From the NCBI RefSeq assembly GCF_029763755.1, contig NZ_JARUVM010000014.1, positions 1-64,000 of the forward strand: 64,000 nt of DNA. The letters are read 5' to 3'. The notes under the pieces were generated by a model. It worked only from the letters and a program-made list of their open reading frames with translations, did not search any database and was not told where the DNA came from. The translations under genes were made by a program, and so were the position numbers. Of this stretch, positions 18,805 to 28,915 are shown piece by piece; position 1 is the stretch's first letter, and each line of letters begins with the position of its first letter. The DNA comes from Luteimonas sp. 8-5. GTDB taxonomy: Bacteria > Pseudomonadota > Gammaproteobacteria > Xanthomonadales > Xanthomonadaceae.

Positions 18805-19328
18805 CCGCCGCGCCTCCGCAACAGTTGCGTACTGACGCCGGTACGCCCGGCGGTGGCGCTCATGTGCGCGTGGGTCAACGCCACCGCCAGCGCATCGGCG
18901 GCGTCGGCCTGCAGCCTGGCGTCGGCCATGTTCAACAGCAGGCGCACCATGTGCTGCACCTGTGCCTTGTCCGCGGCGCCGCGTCCCACCAGCGACTGCT
19001 TGATCAGCCGCGGCGCGTACTCGCTGACCGGCAGCTTGCGCCGCACCACCGTGGCCAGCGCGGCGCCGCGCGCGTGCCCCAGCTTCAACGCCGAGGTCGC
19101 GGACTTGTCCATGAACACCGTCTCGATCGCGATCTGCTGCGGCTGCCATTCGTCGAGCAGGCTTTCCAGCCCGTCGCACAGCAGGCCCAGGCGCGACGGG
19201 AAATCGTCGGCGCCGAGCAGCACCAGTGCCTGCGCATGCACGTAGCGGCAGCGCCCCGTGGCATCCACGTCGATCACGCCGATTCCGGTGCGCTGGGAGC
19301 CTGGATCGATGCCGAGGATGCGGATCAC
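18801..19328 (-). CDS. ruvC: Crossover junction endodeoxyribonuclease RuvC
   Basis: 175-residue Holliday junction resolvase. [18 protein letters not shown] carries the first catalytic Asp, [20 protein letters not shown] the second acidic residue (Glu), and [17 protein letters not shown] the C-terminal Asp pair. Start is GTG with TAGACT six bases upstream; that hexamer shares its TAG with the yebC stop codon. Overlaps ruvA by four bases. Confidence 0.97.
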   Translation of the reverse strand: MIRILGIDPGSQRTGIGVIDVDATGRCRYVHAQALVLLGADDFPSRLGLLCDGLESLLDEWQPQQIAIETVFMDKSATSALKLGHARGAALATVVRRKLPVSEYAPRLIKQSLVGRGAADKAQVQHMVRLLLNMADARLQADAADALAVALTHAHMSATAGRTGVSTQLLRRRGG

Positions 19329-19334
19329 GGTCCC

Positions 19335-19340
19335 AGTCTA
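19335..19340 (-). promoter_or_regulatory. -10 element TAGACT of ruvC, overlapping yebC stop
   Basis: TAGACT, GGGACC, then GTG at 19328. The first three bases are the yebC stop codon TAG (19340-19338). Confidence 0.5.
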
Positions 19341-20069
19341 CGTCCAGGCGTCGGCGGGCAGGTCGGCGTTGGAATGCACGGCCTGCACGTCGTCCATGTC
19401 CTCGAGCCAGCGCAGCAGCTTGACCACCTGCTGGGCGGTCTCGCCTTCGGCCTTCGTGTCGTTGTCGGCGCGCATGGTGATCTCGGCGATGCCCGGCTCC
19501 AGTCCGGCGGCCTGCATTGCCGCCTTGACCTCGGCGAACGCGTCGGGCGAGGTGATCACGTCGATCGCGCCGTCTTCCGGATACACGACCACGTCGTCGG
19601 CGCCGGCCTCGATCGCGGCTTCGGTGATCTTCTCTTCGTCCGCCCCGGCCGCGTACGACAGCACGCCGACCTTGTGGAACATGAAGGCCACCGAGCCCTC
19701 GGTACCGAGGTTGCCGCCGAACTTGCCGAAGGCATGGCGCACGTCGGCCACGGTGCGCACGCGGTTGTCGGTGAGGCAGTCCACGATCACGGCGATGCCG
19801 CCGGGCGCATAGCCCTCGTAGCGGATTTCCTCATAGTCCACGCCCTCGAGTTCGCCGGTCGCCTTCTTGATCGCGCGCTCGATGACGTCCTTGGACATGT
19901 TGGACGACAGCGCCTTGTCGATCGCGCTGCGCAGGCGCGGGTTGCCGGCAGGATCGCCGCCACCGCTGCGGGCGGCAACCGAGATCTCGCGGATGATCTT
20001 GGTGAAAATCTTGCCGCGACGCGCATCCTCGGCGTTCTTGCGGCCTTCGATCGACGGTCCTCTACCCAT
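19338..20069 (-). CDS. yebC: YebC/PmpR family protein
   Basis: 243-residue YebC-family protein. Members act as transcriptional regulators or as ribosome factors at proline stretches; the role here is not decided by sequence. [20 protein letters not shown] and [19 protein letters not shown] are typical. The [17 protein letters not shown]-terminus is the Xanthomonadaceae variant in place of the MAGHSKWANIQHRK type. TAGAAT lies about 30 bases upstream, giving a short leader without a clear ribosome site. Downstream of the hydrolase gene by 35 bases, upstream of ruvC. Confidence 0.95.
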   Translation of the reverse strand: MGRGPSIEGRKNAEDARRGKIFTKIIREISVAARSGGGDPAGNPRLRSAIDKALSSNMSKDVIERAIKKATGELEGVDYEEIRYEGYAPGGIAVIVDCLTDNRVRTVADVRHAFGKFGGNLGTEGSVAFMFHKVGVLSYAAGADEEKITEAAIEAGADDVVVYPEDGAIDVITSPDAFAEVKAAMQAAGLEPGIAEITMRADNDTKAEGETAQQVVKLLRWLEDMDDVQAVHSNADLPADAWT

Positions 20070-20104
20070 GGAACGTGGTGCCTGGTGCTGGAAAGGCCGG
20101 GATT

Positions 20105-20755
20105 CTAGCGCGTCCCGGCACCCGGCGCCCCGGCCTGGAACCGCCCGTCGCGCAGGAATGCCACGGCGTGGTCGGCGACAGCGCGCGAGAACAGCAGGCC
20201 GCTGTGGCTGGCATCGACCAGCGCATGGTCGGCCAGACCCTCGAGCCTGGTCTCGGCCACTGCCACCGTGCCGTCGTGCTCGCCGTCGAAGCCGGCGAAC
20301 AGCGCACCCAGGCCGACGCGCACGCGGCCGGCGATCGCCCCGACTTCGGCCCGGCCCTGCCAGCACGGGAATCCGGTCTGCAGCAGCGGCGCATTGCGCC
20401 CGAGCAATCCCGCGGCTCCGGGCCAACGTGCCATGCCTGCCGCCGCACGGCTCCCGGCGAGCGGCGAGCCGATGCACACCACCCGCGACACCGGCAGCGC
20501 CGGCGCCAAGCAAAGCGCCTGCAAGGCGACGAGACCGCCGAGGCTGTGGGCGACGATGGCTGTTTCGCCGCCATCGCCCAACACATCGACCAGCCGCCCG
20601 ATGGTCCGTTCGGGGCCGTCGACCACGCTGTGGTAGCTGAAGATTTCGGGGTCCCAGCCTTGCGCACGCAGTTGTGCGGCAAGCCAGTACATGGACACGC
20701 CGTGCATCCACAGGCCGTGCAGCAGGACCAGCCGGCGGCTGCCGGCCCGTGTCAT
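20105..20755 (-). CDS. Alpha/beta hydrolase (lipase/esterase-like)
   Basis: 216-residue alpha/beta-hydrolase. [11 protein letters not shown] is the oxyanion-hole HG motif, [13 protein letters not shown] supplies the nucleophile serine elbow, and the C-terminal [10 protein letters not shown] supplies the likely catalytic histidine. The overall pattern resembles PGAP1-like/serine esterases acting on acyl esters; the substrate is unknown. The start is fixed by an ATGA overlap with the GNAT gene, so the two are translationally coupled. Confidence 0.82.
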   Translation of the reverse strand: MTRAGSRRLVLLHGLWMHGVSMYWLAAQLRAQGWDPEIFSYHSVVDGPERTIGRLVDVLGDGGETAIVAHSLGGLVALQALCLAPALPVSRVVCIGSPLAGSRAAAGMARWPGAAGLLGRNAPLLQTGFPCWQGRAEVGAIAGRVRVGLGALFAGFDGEHDGTVAVAETRLEGLADHALVDASHSGLLFSRAVADHAVAFLRDGRFQAGAPGAGTR

Positions 20756-21291
20756 TCCGGGTCGCGCCGGTACATGAATTCGATGTCGCGATGGCGGCCG
20801 ACCGGGAACTCGTATTCGGCGACCTTGCCGAATCCGTGGCGCGCATAGAAGCGCTGCGCGCCGAAGTTCTCGGACCACACGCTGATCCATATCCGGTGCC
20901 GGCCCTCGCGTTGCAGCCAGTCGATGGCGGTGTCGAACAGCTTGCCGCCCCAGCCGCCGTTCTGGATTTCCGGCAGCAGGTAGAGGCGCTTGAGCTCGCC
21001 GTCCCCGGGTGCGACATCCGCATGCGGCAGGCCGCACGGTCCGGCGACCGCGAAACCCACAACTCGCGCGCCCGCGCCCTCGCCAGCCTCTTCCAGCAGC
21101 CACAAGCCGTAGCGCGGGTCGTCCAGCAGTGCCGCATACGACGCGACCGAATGGCTTTCGTCGAGGAAGGCCGCCAGGTCTTCCGGCGCGTACAGGTGAC
21201 CGAACGTGTGAATGAACGTCTCGCGCCCGATCGCCGACAGCACCGCCGCGTCGGGCGATGCCGCACGCCGGATCGCCAGCGCCCCGCTCAT
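20752..21291 (-). CDS. GNAT family N-acetyltransferase
   Basis: 179-residue acetyltransferase of the GNAT fold. [20 protein letters not shown] is motif A, with the acetyl-CoA loop, and [20 protein letters not shown] is motif B; the N-terminus has the usual [16 protein letters not shown]. The acceptor substrate cannot be inferred. It overlaps aspS at its 5' end and the hydrolase at its 3' end by four bases each. Confidence 0.87.
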   Translation of the reverse strand: MSGALAIRRAASPDAAVLSAIGRETFIHTFGHLYAPEDLAAFLDESHSVASYAALLDDPRYGLWLLEEAGEGAGARVVGFAVAGPCGLPHADVAPGDGELKRLYLLPEIQNGGWGGKLFDTAIDWLQREGRHRIWISVWSENFGAQRFYARHGFGKVAEYEFPVGRHRDIEFMYRRDPE

Positions 21292-23045
21292 TCCTTAGTC
21301 CGCACCGCCACGTGGACCTCGGCCAGCTGCTTGTCCGGAATCGGCGACGGTGCGTCGGTCATCAGGCACTGCGCGGTCGTGGTCTTGGGGAAGGCGATGA
21401 CGTCGCGGATCGACTCGGTGCCGGCCATCAGCGCGGCGATGCGGTCGATGCCGAAGGCGATGCCGCCGTGCGGCGGCGCGCCGTACTTCAGCGCGTCGAG
21501 CAGGAAGCCGAACTTGGCCTGCGCCTCGTCGGCGCCGATGCCGAGCAGGTCGAACACCGCACTCTGCATCGACGAGCGGTGGATGCGGATCGAGCCGCCG
21601 CCGATCTCGTTGCCGTTGAGCACCATGTCGTAGCCGCGGCTGACCGCGGTCGCGGCGTTGGCGCGCAGGTCGGCCTCGTCGTCCACCGCCGGCGCGGTGA
21701 ACGGGTGGTGCAACGCGACGTAGCGCTGCTCCTCGTCGTCCCATTCGAACATCGGGAAGTCGGTGACCCACAGCGGCTTCCAGCCCGCTTCGACCAGGCC
21801 GAAGTCCTTGCCGGCCTTCAGGCGCACGGCGCCCATGAAGTCGCAGACCGCCTTGTACGGGCCCGCGCCGAAGAACACCATGTCGCCGTTGCCCGCGCCC
21901 ACCGCCTGCAACAGCGCGGCGAAACCGGCCTCGTCGAAGAACTTGGCGATCGGCGAGTTGACCGCGCCCGCCTCGTCGATCTTCGCGTACGCCAGGCCCT
22001 TGGAACCGTACTTCGCAGCGTGCGCGGCGTACTCGTCGATCTGCTTGCGCGACAGCGAGGCGCCGCCGGGAATGCGCAGCGCGGCGACGCGGCCGCCGTC
22101 GGCGCCGGCCCAGTCGGCGAACACCTTGAACTGGCTGTCCCTGACCAGGTCGGCCACGTCCACCAGCTCCAGCGCGATGCGCAGGTCCGGCTTGTCGGAA
22201 CCGTAACGGCGCATGGCTTCGGCATAGGTCATGCGCGGGAAGGCGCCCAGGTCGACGTCCATCACTTCGGCGAACACGTCGCGCACCATCTGCTCGGTGG
22301 TGTCCTGCACGATCTTCTCGTCGACCCAGGCGAACTCCATGTCCAGCTGGGTGAACTCGAGCTGGCGGTCGGCGCGCAAGGCTTCGTCGCGGAAGCAGCG
22401 CGCGATCTGGTAATAGCGATCGAAGCCGGCCACCATCAGGATCTGCTTGAACAGCTGCGGCGACTGCGGCAGCGCGTAGAACTCGCCCGGATGCATGCGC
22501 GCCGGGACCAGGAAGTCGCGCGCGCCTTCCGGCGTGGCCTTGGTCAGGATCGGCGTCTCGATGTCCTGGAAACCGCGCGCATCCAGCCAGCGGCGCAGCG
22601 CCTGCACCAGGCGGATGCGGGTGCGCATCTTGCGCTGCATCTCCGGGGTGCGCAGGTCCAGGTAACGGTACTTGAGGCGGATGTCCTCGCCGGCGTTCTC
22701 ATGGGCGTGGAACGGCAGCGGCTCGGCCTTGTTCAGCACCTCGATGGCCGTGGCCACCACTTCCACCTGGCCGGTGCGGATCTTCGCGTTCACGCTCTCG
22801 CGCCGGCGCACGGTGCCGGTGACGCGCAGGCAGTCCTCATAGCCCACCTGGGCCGCGGTCGCGACGACGGCGGCATTGCCGGCGGCATCGGACGGCTCGG
22901 CCACGATCTGGACGATGCCCTCGTGATCGCGCAGGTCGATGAAGCACAGGCCACCCAGGTCGCGGGCGACGTCGGCCCAGCCGCAAAGGGTGACGGTCTG
23001 CCCGACCAGGGACTCGTCGATCAGGCCGCAGAAATGGGTACGCAT
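21288..23045 (-). CDS. aspS: Aspartate--tRNA ligase
   Basis: 585-residue class II aminoacyl-tRNA synthetase. It has an N-terminal OB-fold anticodon domain ([20 protein letters not shown]), motif 2 ([25 protein letters not shown], spread over about 25 residues), the bacterial GAD insertion, and motif 3 ([15 protein letters not shown]). Catalytic-site [10 protein letters not shown] and GGGSIRIH are intact. TAGAAT about 28 bases upstream is a candidate -10. Downstream genes are tightly coupled, making aspS the anchor of a long minus-strand operon. Confidence 0.98.
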   Translation of the reverse strand: MRTHFCGLIDESLVGQTVTLCGWADVARDLGGLCFIDLRDHEGIVQIVAEPSDAAGNAAVVATAAQVGYEDCLRVTGTVRRRESVNAKIRTGQVEVVATAIEVLNKAEPLPFHAHENAGEDIRLKYRYLDLRTPEMQRKMRTRIRLVQALRRWLDARGFQDIETPILTKATPEGARDFLVPARMHPGEFYALPQSPQLFKQILMVAGFDRYYQIARCFRDEALRADRQLEFTQLDMEFAWVDEKIVQDTTEQMVRDVFAEVMDVDLGAFPRMTYAEAMRRYGSDKPDLRIALELVDVADLVRDSQFKVFADWAGADGGRVAALRIPGGASLSRKQIDEYAAHAAKYGSKGLAYAKIDEAGAVNSPIAKFFDEAGFAALLQAVGAGNGDMVFFGAGPYKAVCDFMGAVRLKAGKDFGLVEAGWKPLWVTDFPMFEWDDEEQRYVALHHPFTAPAVDDEADLRANAATAVSRGYDMVLNGNEIGGGSIRIHRSSMQSAVFDLLGIGADEAQAKFGFLLDALKYGAPPHGGIAFGIDRIAALMAGTESIRDVIAFPKTTTAQCLMTDAPSPIPDKQLAEVHVAVRTKE

Positions 23046-23073
23046 GGACGATGGGGCCGCAGGGAACAGCCGA

Positions 23074-23373
23074 TCATTCTACCGGCTTGGCCTTGGCCTC
23101 CGCGGGCTTGGCGTCCGCGGGCTTGGCCTCGGGCTTCGATTCGGTGGCCGGCTTGGCGGCATCCCCGGCCAGGTTGCGCTTCCTGTCGCCGTCCTTCTTG
23201 AAGTCGGTCTCGTACCAGCCGCCGCCGGCCAGGCGGAAGCTGGGCGCGGTGAGCTGGCGCCGGACCGCCGCGGCGCCGCAGGACGGGCAGGCCTCGGGGT
23301 CCGGGTCGGAAAGCTTCTGCAGGCGGTCGAACGCGTGCCCGCAAGCGTCGCAGGTGAAGGCATAGATCGGCAT
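23074..23373 (-). CDS. FmdB-type zinc ribbon regulatory protein
   Basis: 99-residue protein with a CxxC/CxxC zinc ribbon (C8, C11, C29, C32: [10 protein letters not shown] and ACPSCG) characteristic of the FmdB/putative regulatory protein family, then a WYETDFKKD segment. A low-complexity Ala/Lys/Pro/Glu tail ([14 protein letters not shown]) follows. The start MPIYAFTC matches the family, and CAGAAT lies six bases upstream. It precedes aspS by 28 bases, a conserved neighbourhood in Xanthomonadaceae. Confidence 0.9.
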   Translation of the reverse strand: MPIYAFTCDACGHAFDRLQKLSDPDPEACPSCGAAAVRRQLTAPSFRLAGGGWYETDFKKDGDRKRNLAGDAAKPATESKPEAKPADAKPAEAKAKPVE

Positions 23374-23379
23374 GCCGCT

Positions 23380-23385
23380 ATTCTG
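23380..23385 (-). promoter_or_regulatory. -10 element CAGAAT of fmdB-like gene, leaderless spacing
   Basis: CAGAAT, AGCGGC, then ATG at 23373. TTGATT lies 16 bases upstream as a reasonable -35, making this the best-supported member of the leaderless set. Confidence 0.65.
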
Positions 23386-23442
23386 GGGACTGCGCAGGCA
23401 CAATCAAGCCGTCCCCGTACAGACCACCTCCCAGGAGCCGTC

Positions 23443-24147
23443 ATGTCCGATCGCCATTCCATCTCCACCCTCGCCGCCCTGCTGATCGCCCTGGGCGTGC
23501 TGGGTGCCGGCTGGTTCGCCTCGCGCGGCCTGGTCGCGATCAAGACCCAGGACCGCTACGTCACGGTCAAGGGCTCGGCCGAGCGCATCGTCGACGCCGA
23601 CCTGGTGGTATGGCCGCTGCCGCATACCGTCGGCGGCAACGACCTGGCCGGCGTGCAGCGCCAGCTCGACGCGAATACCGCCGCCATCCGCGACTTCTTC
23701 CTCAACGCCGGCTTCAAGGAGGACGAGATCGTGGTCTCGCCGCCGCGCCTGGAGGACCGCTGGGCCTGGGCCTACGGCGACAACCGCCCGCCCGAACGCT
23801 ACCGCTACGGCAACACCGTGAGCCTGCGCACCTCCGACGTGCCCAAGGCGCTGGCCGCGCTGCGCCGCAGCGGCGAACTGGTAGGCCGCGGCGTGATGAT
23901 CGCCGAGGGCAGCCAGCCGGAGTTCGACTACACCAAGCTCAACGACATCAAGCCGGCGCTGATCGCCGAGGCCACCGCCAACGCGCGCGAATCGGCCGCG
24001 CAGTTCGCCGAGGATTCCGGCTCGCGCCTGGGCGGCATCCGCAGCGCCAACCAGGGCGTGGTCACCATCAACGACCGCGACCAGGGCAGCCCGCAGGTCA
24101 AGAAAGTCCGGGTGGTGACGACGGTGGAGTATTTCCTGAGGGACTGA
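23443..24147 (+). CDS. SIMPL (DUF541) domain protein
   Basis: 234-residue SIMPL/DUF541 protein. A single N-terminal hydrophobic helix (STLAALLIALGVLGAGWFAS) acts as signal or anchor; the domain opens with RYVTVKGSAERIVDADLVVW and ends KKVRVVTTVEYFL as in E. coli YggE relatives. Probably in the periplasm or facing it; the biochemical role of the family is unclear. Ribosome site AGGAG seven bases before the ATG. The last 50 bases overlap the convergent antiporter gene. Confidence 0.85.
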   Translation: MSDRHSISTLAALLIALGVLGAGWFASRGLVAIKTQDRYVTVKGSAERIVDADLVVWPLPHTVGGNDLAGVQRQLDANTAAIRDFFLNAGFKEDEIVVSPPRLEDRWAWAYGDNRPPERYRYGNTVSLRTSDVPKALAALRRSGELVGRGVMIAEGSQPEFDYTKLNDIKPALIAEATANARESAAQFAEDSGSRLGGIRSANQGVVTINDRDQGSPQVKKVRVVTTVEYFLRD

Positions 24148-25312
24148 CGTCCTCGGGGTGCCGCCATGGCTTGCCCGCGTCGAGCGGGTCGATGTCGAAC
24201 GGCTGGCGCAAGACCAGCGACGGCAGCATCGTGTTGAGCGTGGTGTACAGCACCAGGCCGCCGAACAGCGCGCCGGGGATCGCGAAGCGGCTGTGCAGCA
24301 CTTCGGCGATCACCAGGGTGAACACCAGGGTCGGGGCCAGCGCCACCGACACGTTCATCGCGCTCTTGTGGTCCTCCTTGAACAGGATCCGGCGTTGCAG
24401 CCAGATTACCGCCACGCGCAGCGGCAGCACCACGGCGGTAATGCCCAGGCCGAGCACCAGGGCATCCCAGCTCAGCGCGTCGCGCGAGATTTCCGTGCCG
24501 GCGTGGAAGAAGTAGAACGGCACGAAGAAGGTCGCGAACAGCCGCAGGGCATGGATATTCTCGAACGAGGCCAGCTTCGGCATGCGCTCCTGCAACAGGC
24601 GCGCGGCCAGCCCGGCAATGAAGGCGCCCACCAGGTAGTACACGCCGAGGTTGAAGGTGACGTAGGCGGCGACCATGCCGACCATCACCAGCAGCGAGAA
24701 CTCCGAGCCCGGCGCGTGCGGCACGACCCAGCGCCCCAGGGCCATGAACAGCAACGGCAGGCCGACCAGCAACGCGATCATCGCGCCACTGGCAGCGGCG
24801 AAGTGCAGGGAGTCGTCCGCCTGCAGCGCGACGAACAGCACTGCCAGCGCCAGCAGTTCGCCGGCGATCGCCTTGCTCGTGACCCAGAAGCGCTCCTCCT
24901 CGTCCAGGCCGAGGCGTTCGAGCGTATCGAGGATGAAGCCGGTCGACGGCGTCAGCAGGGCAAGCGCGATCAGCGCCGAGGCCTGCCAGCCCAACTCCAG
25001 GTAACGCCACGCCAGCCAGCCGACCAGCAGCATCGAGGCGATCCGGATGGCCAGGTGGGTGAGCAGCCGCCCGAGCCCGCGGCGCAACGCCTGGATCTCG
25101 ACCTCGAGGCCGGCGAACAGGAACAACGAGGAGATGCCCAGCGTCGACAGCAGCACCACCACGGGGTCGTGGGTGCGATCGCCCCAGGCCAGCATGGCGG
25201 CGATGCCCAGCGCCAGCGCGGTGATGGGTGCCGGGATCTTCATCCGCTGCAGCACGCGCGGCACCACCAGCAGGGAGAAGATCAGCAGCAGGTAGACCAG
25301 CTGCTGGCTCAT
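24098..25312 (-). CDS. CPA2-type cation:proton antiporter (KefB-like membrane domain)
   Basis: 404-residue Na+/H+ exchanger-fold membrane protein with about 12 helices (LVYLLLIFSLLVVPRVLQRM, LLTPSTGFILDTLERLG, FATFFVPFYFFHAGTEIS). The KTN/TrkA-N NAD-binding domain of full-length KefB/KefC is absent. A short hydrophilic tail (RHPEDVSPSGNTPPSSPPG) is encoded in the overlap with the SIMPL gene. The start overlaps the yheS stop (ATGA). In E. coli, yheS also neighbours kefB, so the pairing may be old. Ion specificity is unknown. Confidence 0.85.
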   Translation of the reverse strand: MSQQLVYLLLIFSLLVVPRVLQRMKIPAPITALALGIAAMLAWGDRTHDPVVVLLSTLGISSLFLFAGLEVEIQALRRGLGRLLTHLAIRIASMLLVGWLAWRYLELGWQASALIALALLTPSTGFILDTLERLGLDEEERFWVTSKAIAGELLALAVLFVALQADDSLHFAAASGAMIALLVGLPLLFMALGRWVVPHAPGSEFSLLVMVGMVAAYVTFNLGVYYLVGAFIAGLAARLLQERMPKLASFENIHALRLFATFFVPFYFFHAGTEISRDALSWDALVLGLGITAVVLPLRVAVIWLQRRILFKEDHKSAMNVSVALAPTLVFTLVIAEVLHSRFAIPGALFGGLVLYTTLNTMLPSLVLRQPFDIDPLDAGKPWRHPEDVSPSGNTPPSSPPGLS

Positions 25313-27162
25313 GCGGCGTCGTACAGCCCGAGCAGCGCGGCTTCGGCCTGTTCCAGCCGCTCGCGCAGCTTCGCCTGCTCGCGCGCGAGTTCGGCGGCGC
25401 GGGCGCCGTCGCCGGCATAGAGCACGGGATCGGCGAGCTGCGCATCGACAACGGCGAGCTGCGATTCCAGCGTCGCGACCTCGGCTTCGGCCTTGGCCAG
25501 CTTGTGCGGATTGACCTTCGCGGCGGGCCTGGGCGCGGGCGCCGGCGGGGCGGCGGGTGCCTTGCTCGCCTTCTCGCCCTTGGCCGCCTCGCTGCCCGGG
25601 CGCGAACGCAGCCACGCAGCGTATTCGTCGAGGTCGCCGTCGAAGGCCTCGACCTTGCCGCCGGCCACGCGCACGAACTTGTCGCAGACCAGGCCGATCA
25701 GGTGGCGGTCATGCGACACCATCACGATCGCGCCGTCGAAGTCGCTCAGCGCCTCGGCCAGCGCCTCGCGCATGTCCAGGTCGAGGTGGTTGGTCGGTTC
25801 GTCCAGCAGCAGCACGTTGGGCTGGCGCCAAGCGATCAGGGCCAGCGCCAGGCGCGCCTTCTCGCCGCCGGAGAAGCTGTCGATCGATTCGAACGCGCGG
25901 TCGCCGGCGAAGTTCCACTTGCCGAGGAAATCGCGGAAAGCCTGGTTGCTGCCGTCGGGCGACAGCTCGCGCAGGTGCTCGATCGGCGAATGCCCGGCCA
26001 GCAGCGACTCGACCGTGTGCTGGGCGAAGTAGCCGATGCGCATGTCCGGATGCGCGTTGCGCACGCCCGCCAGCGGCGGCAGTTCGCCGACCAGGGTCTT
26101 GACCAGGGTGGACTTGCCCGCGCCGTTGGGGCCGAGCAGGCCGATGCGGTCGCCGGCTTCCAGGCCGAATTCGACGTCGTGGAGGATGACCGGCGGGTAG
26201 CCGCAATCGGCGTGGTCCAGGCGGACGAGGCTGTTGGGCATACGCGCCGGCTGCGGGAACTCGATCCGGAACGAACGCTCGGCGCGCACCGCTTCGGTGC
26301 CGGCGAGCTTGGCCAGCCGCTTCATCCGCGACTGTGCCTGCTTCGCCTTGCTGGCCTTGGCCTTGAAGCGGTCGATGAAGCTCTGCAGGTGCGCGCGCTC
26401 GGCCTGTTCCTTCTCGTGCGCGATCTGCTGCTGCCGCAACTGCTCGGCGCGCTGGCGTTCGAACGCAGTGTAGTCGCCGGTGTACAGCTTCGCCCTGCCC
26501 TCGTGCAAGTGCAGGGTGTGGGTGGCGATGTTGTCGAGGAATTCGCGGTCGTGGGAGATCACCAGCAACGTGCCGGGGTACTTCAGCAGCCACTGCTCCA
26601 GCCACAGCACCGCATCGAGGTCGAGGTGGTTGGTCGGCTCATCGAGCAGCAGCAGGTCGCTGGGCGTCATCAGCGCGCGGGCAACGTTGAGGCGCACGCG
26701 CCAGCCGCCGGAAAAGTCGGAGACCGGCTTGCCGTGCGTCTCGGCCGGGAAGCCCAGGCCGTGCAGGAGCTTGCCGGCACGCGCGCTGGCGTCGTAGCCG
26801 CCCAGCTCCTCGAGCCGGTGGTGGGCCTCGGCGACGGCCTCCCAGTCCTCGCTGGCGAAGGCGTTGGCCTCGGCCTGGATGGCGGCATGCACTGCCCTGT
26901 CGCCGGACAGCACGAAATCCAGCGCGCTGTCGGGCAGCGACGGCGTCTCCTGCGCCACCCAGGCGATGCGCGCCTTGCCGGGCAGGTCCAGGTCGCCCTT
27001 GTCCGCTTCGATCTCGCCCATCAGCGCCGCGAACAGCGACGACTTGCCGGTGCCGTTGCGGCCGACCACGCCGACGCGCCAGCCGGCGTGCAGGGCCAGG
27101 TCGACCTCGGACAGGAGCAGGCGTTCGCCGCGCCGCAGGGCGAAATTGCGGAAGGAAATCAT
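25309..27162 (-). CDS. yheS: ABC-F family ribosome-associated ATPase YheS
   Basis: 617-residue soluble protein with two ABC ATPase domains and no membrane segments. The first Walker A is VGRNGTGKSS, the second LLGPNGAGKS; signatures are DFSGGWRVRLNVARAL and SFSGGEKARLALALI, each with LLLLDEPTNHLDLD. The inter-domain linker (AHEKEQAERAHLQSFIDRFK, KASKAKQAQSRMKRLAKL) and a C-terminal coiled coil match YheS. ABC-F factors bind the ribosomal E site. Start MISFRNFALRRGERL with TACAAT six bases upstream; the longer frame is not conserved. Confidence 0.93.
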   Translation of the reverse strand: MISFRNFALRRGERLLLSEVDLALHAGWRVGVVGRNGTGKSSLFAALMGEIEADKGDLDLPGKARIAWVAQETPSLPDSALDFVLSGDRAVHAAIQAEANAFASEDWEAVAEAHHRLEELGGYDASARAGKLLHGLGFPAETHGKPVSDFSGGWRVRLNVARALMTPSDLLLLDEPTNHLDLDAVLWLEQWLLKYPGTLLVISHDREFLDNIATHTLHLHEGRAKLYTGDYTAFERQRAEQLRQQQIAHEKEQAERAHLQSFIDRFKAKASKAKQAQSRMKRLAKLAGTEAVRAERSFRIEFPQPARMPNSLVRLDHADCGYPPVILHDVEFGLEAGDRIGLLGPNGAGKSTLVKTLVGELPPLAGVRNAHPDMRIGYFAQHTVESLLAGHSPIEHLRELSPDGSNQAFRDFLGKWNFAGDRAFESIDSFSGGEKARLALALIAWRQPNVLLLDEPTNHLDLDMREALAEALSDFDGAIVMVSHDRHLIGLVCDKFVRVAGGKVEAFDGDLDEYAAWLRSRPGSEAAKGEKASKAPAAPPAPAPRPAAKVNPHKLAKAEAEVATLESQLAVVDAQLADPVLYAGDGARAAELAREQAKLRERLEQAEAALLGLYDAA

Positions 27163-27168
27163 CCCGGC

Positions 27169-27174
27169 ATTGTA
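27169..27174 (-). promoter_or_regulatory. -10 element TACAAT of yheS, leaderless spacing
   Basis: TACAAT, GCCGGG, then ATG at 27162, with no Shine-Dalgarno in the six-base spacer. Confidence 0.55.
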
Positions 27175-27214
27175 ACGGCCGTGCGATGATTGGGCGCCAT
27201 TACCCGGAGCCTGG

Positions 27215-28897
27215 ATGCCGCACCACGACTCGCTGATCGCCATGCTGGTCTACGGCTTCGTGCTCGCCTTCGTCCTGGGCGCGGTGGCCAATCGCCTGCG
27301 GCTTTCGCCGCTGGTCGGGTACCTGCTGGCGGGCGTCGTGGCCGGGCCGTTCACCCCGGGCTTCGTCGGCGACGCCGAGCTCGCGCCGCAACTGGCCGAG
27401 ATCGGCGTGATCCTGCTGATGTTCGGCGTCGGCCTGCACTTCTCGCTGCGCGACCTGATGTCGGTGCGTTCGATCGCGATTCCGGGCGCGGTGGCCCAGA
27501 TCGCCGTCGCCACCCTGCTCGGCTGGGGCATGGCCGAACTGATGGGCTGGTCGCACGTGGCCGGCCTGGTGTTCGGCTTCTCGCTGGCCACCGCGAGCAC
27601 CGTGGTGCTGTTGCGGGCGATGGAGGAGCGGCGGCTGCTGGAGACGCGCCGCGGCAAGATCGCGGTCGGCTGGCTGATCGTCGAGGACCTGGCCTGCGTG
27701 GTCGCGCTGGTGATGATCCCGGCGCTGGCCGGGGCGATGGGCAGCGGCGACGCGGACGCCGGCGCGATCCTGAAGGCGCTGGCGCTGACCTTCGGCAAGG
27801 TCGCCGCCTTCGTCGCGTTCATGCTCATCGTCGGGCGCAAGGCCATCCCCTGGATGCTCGAGCGCGTGGCCGGCACCGGTTCGCGCGAGCTGTTCACCCT
27901 GGCGGTGCTGGCGATCGCGATGGGCGTGGCGTTCGGTTCGGCGGCGATGTTCGGCGTGTCGTTCGCGCTGGGCGCGTTCTTCGCCGGCATGCTGCTCAAC
28001 GAATCCGAATTCAGCCACCAGGCGGCGCAGGACTCGCTGCCGATGCGCGACGCGTTCGCGGTGCTGTTCTTCGTCTCGGTCGGCATGCTGTTCGACCCGC
28101 ACATCGTCCTCGAGCGGCCGTTCATGGTGCTGGCCACCACCCTGATCATCGTAGTCGGCAAATCGGCCGCGGCCTACCTGATCGTGCGCGCCTTCGGCCA
28201 CCCGCGTTCGACCGCGCTGACCATCTCCACCAGCCTGGCGCAGATCGGCGAGTTCGCCTTCATCATCGCCGGCCTCGGCCTCAGCCTGGGCATCCTCCCC
28301 AAGGACGGGCACAGCCTGGTGCTGGCCGGCGCGCTGATTTCGATCATGCTCAACCCGATCCTGTTCATCGCCCTGGATCGCTGGCAGGTGCGGGAGCAGG
28401 CACGCGAGGACGCGATCGCCGCGGCCAACGCCGAACCCGAGCCGGAGGTGGTGCCGGTCGACATCGCCGACCACGCGATCGTGGTCGGCTACGGGCGCGT
28501 CGGCGGCCAGCTCGCGCACCTGCTGCACGAGCGCGGCGTGCCGGTGGTGGTGATCGAGGACGACGCCGACCTGGTCGAACAGGCGCGCGCCTACGGCCTG
28601 CCCGCCGTGCGCGGCAACGTCGCCAACAAGCGGGTGATGCTGGAGGCCGCGCCCGAACGCGCCAAGCTGGCGGTGTTCGCGATCCCGCAGGCGCTGGAAG
28701 CCGGCGAGACCATCGAGCGGCTGAAGGCGATCAACCCGGCGATCACCGTGCTGGCGCGCGCGCACAGCGAACTGCAGGTGCGGCACCTGCTCGAGCACGG
28801 CGCCGATGCCGCGGTCCTGGCCGAACGCGAACTGGCCTACTCGCTGGCCGAGATGGTCATGGCGACGCCGCCCTACCGGCCGGCGCGCCGGACCTGA
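27215..28897 (+). CDS. ybaL: Cation:proton antiporter with TrkA-N domain, YbaL type
   Basis: 560-residue CPA2 antiporter. The N-terminal ~390 residues are a 12-13 helix exchanger (RLRLSPLVGYLLAGVVAGPF, GVILLMFGVGLHFSL, VLFFVSVGMLFDP, SLAQIGEFAFIIAGLGLS); the C-terminal KTN domain starts HAIVVGYGRVGGQLAHLL. Length and the full-length KTN arrangement match E. coli YbaL (558 residues) more closely than KefB/KefC. Ribosome site GGAG upstream. Divergent from yheS and convergent with the DUF4142 gene. Confidence 0.88.
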   Translation: MPHHDSLIAMLVYGFVLAFVLGAVANRLRLSPLVGYLLAGVVAGPFTPGFVGDAELAPQLAEIGVILLMFGVGLHFSLRDLMSVRSIAIPGAVAQIAVATLLGWGMAELMGWSHVAGLVFGFSLATASTVVLLRAMEERRLLETRRGKIAVGWLIVEDLACVVALVMIPALAGAMGSGDADAGAILKALALTFGKVAAFVAFMLIVGRKAIPWMLERVAGTGSRELFTLAVLAIAMGVAFGSAAMFGVSFALGAFFAGMLLNESEFSHQAAQDSLPMRDAFAVLFFVSVGMLFDPHIVLERPFMVLATTLIIVVGKSAAAYLIVRAFGHPRSTALTISTSLAQIGEFAFIIAGLGLSLGILPKDGHSLVLAGALISIMLNPILFIALDRWQVREQAREDAIAAANAEPEPEVVPVDIADHAIVVGYGRVGGQLAHLLHERGVPVVVIEDDADLVEQARAYGLPAVRGNVANKRVMLEAAPERAKLAVFAIPQALEAGETIERLKAINPAITVLARAHSELQVRHLLEHGADAAVLAERELAYSLAEMVMATPPYRPARRT

Positions 28898-28915
28898 GCG
28901 ATACAACGCCGGCGG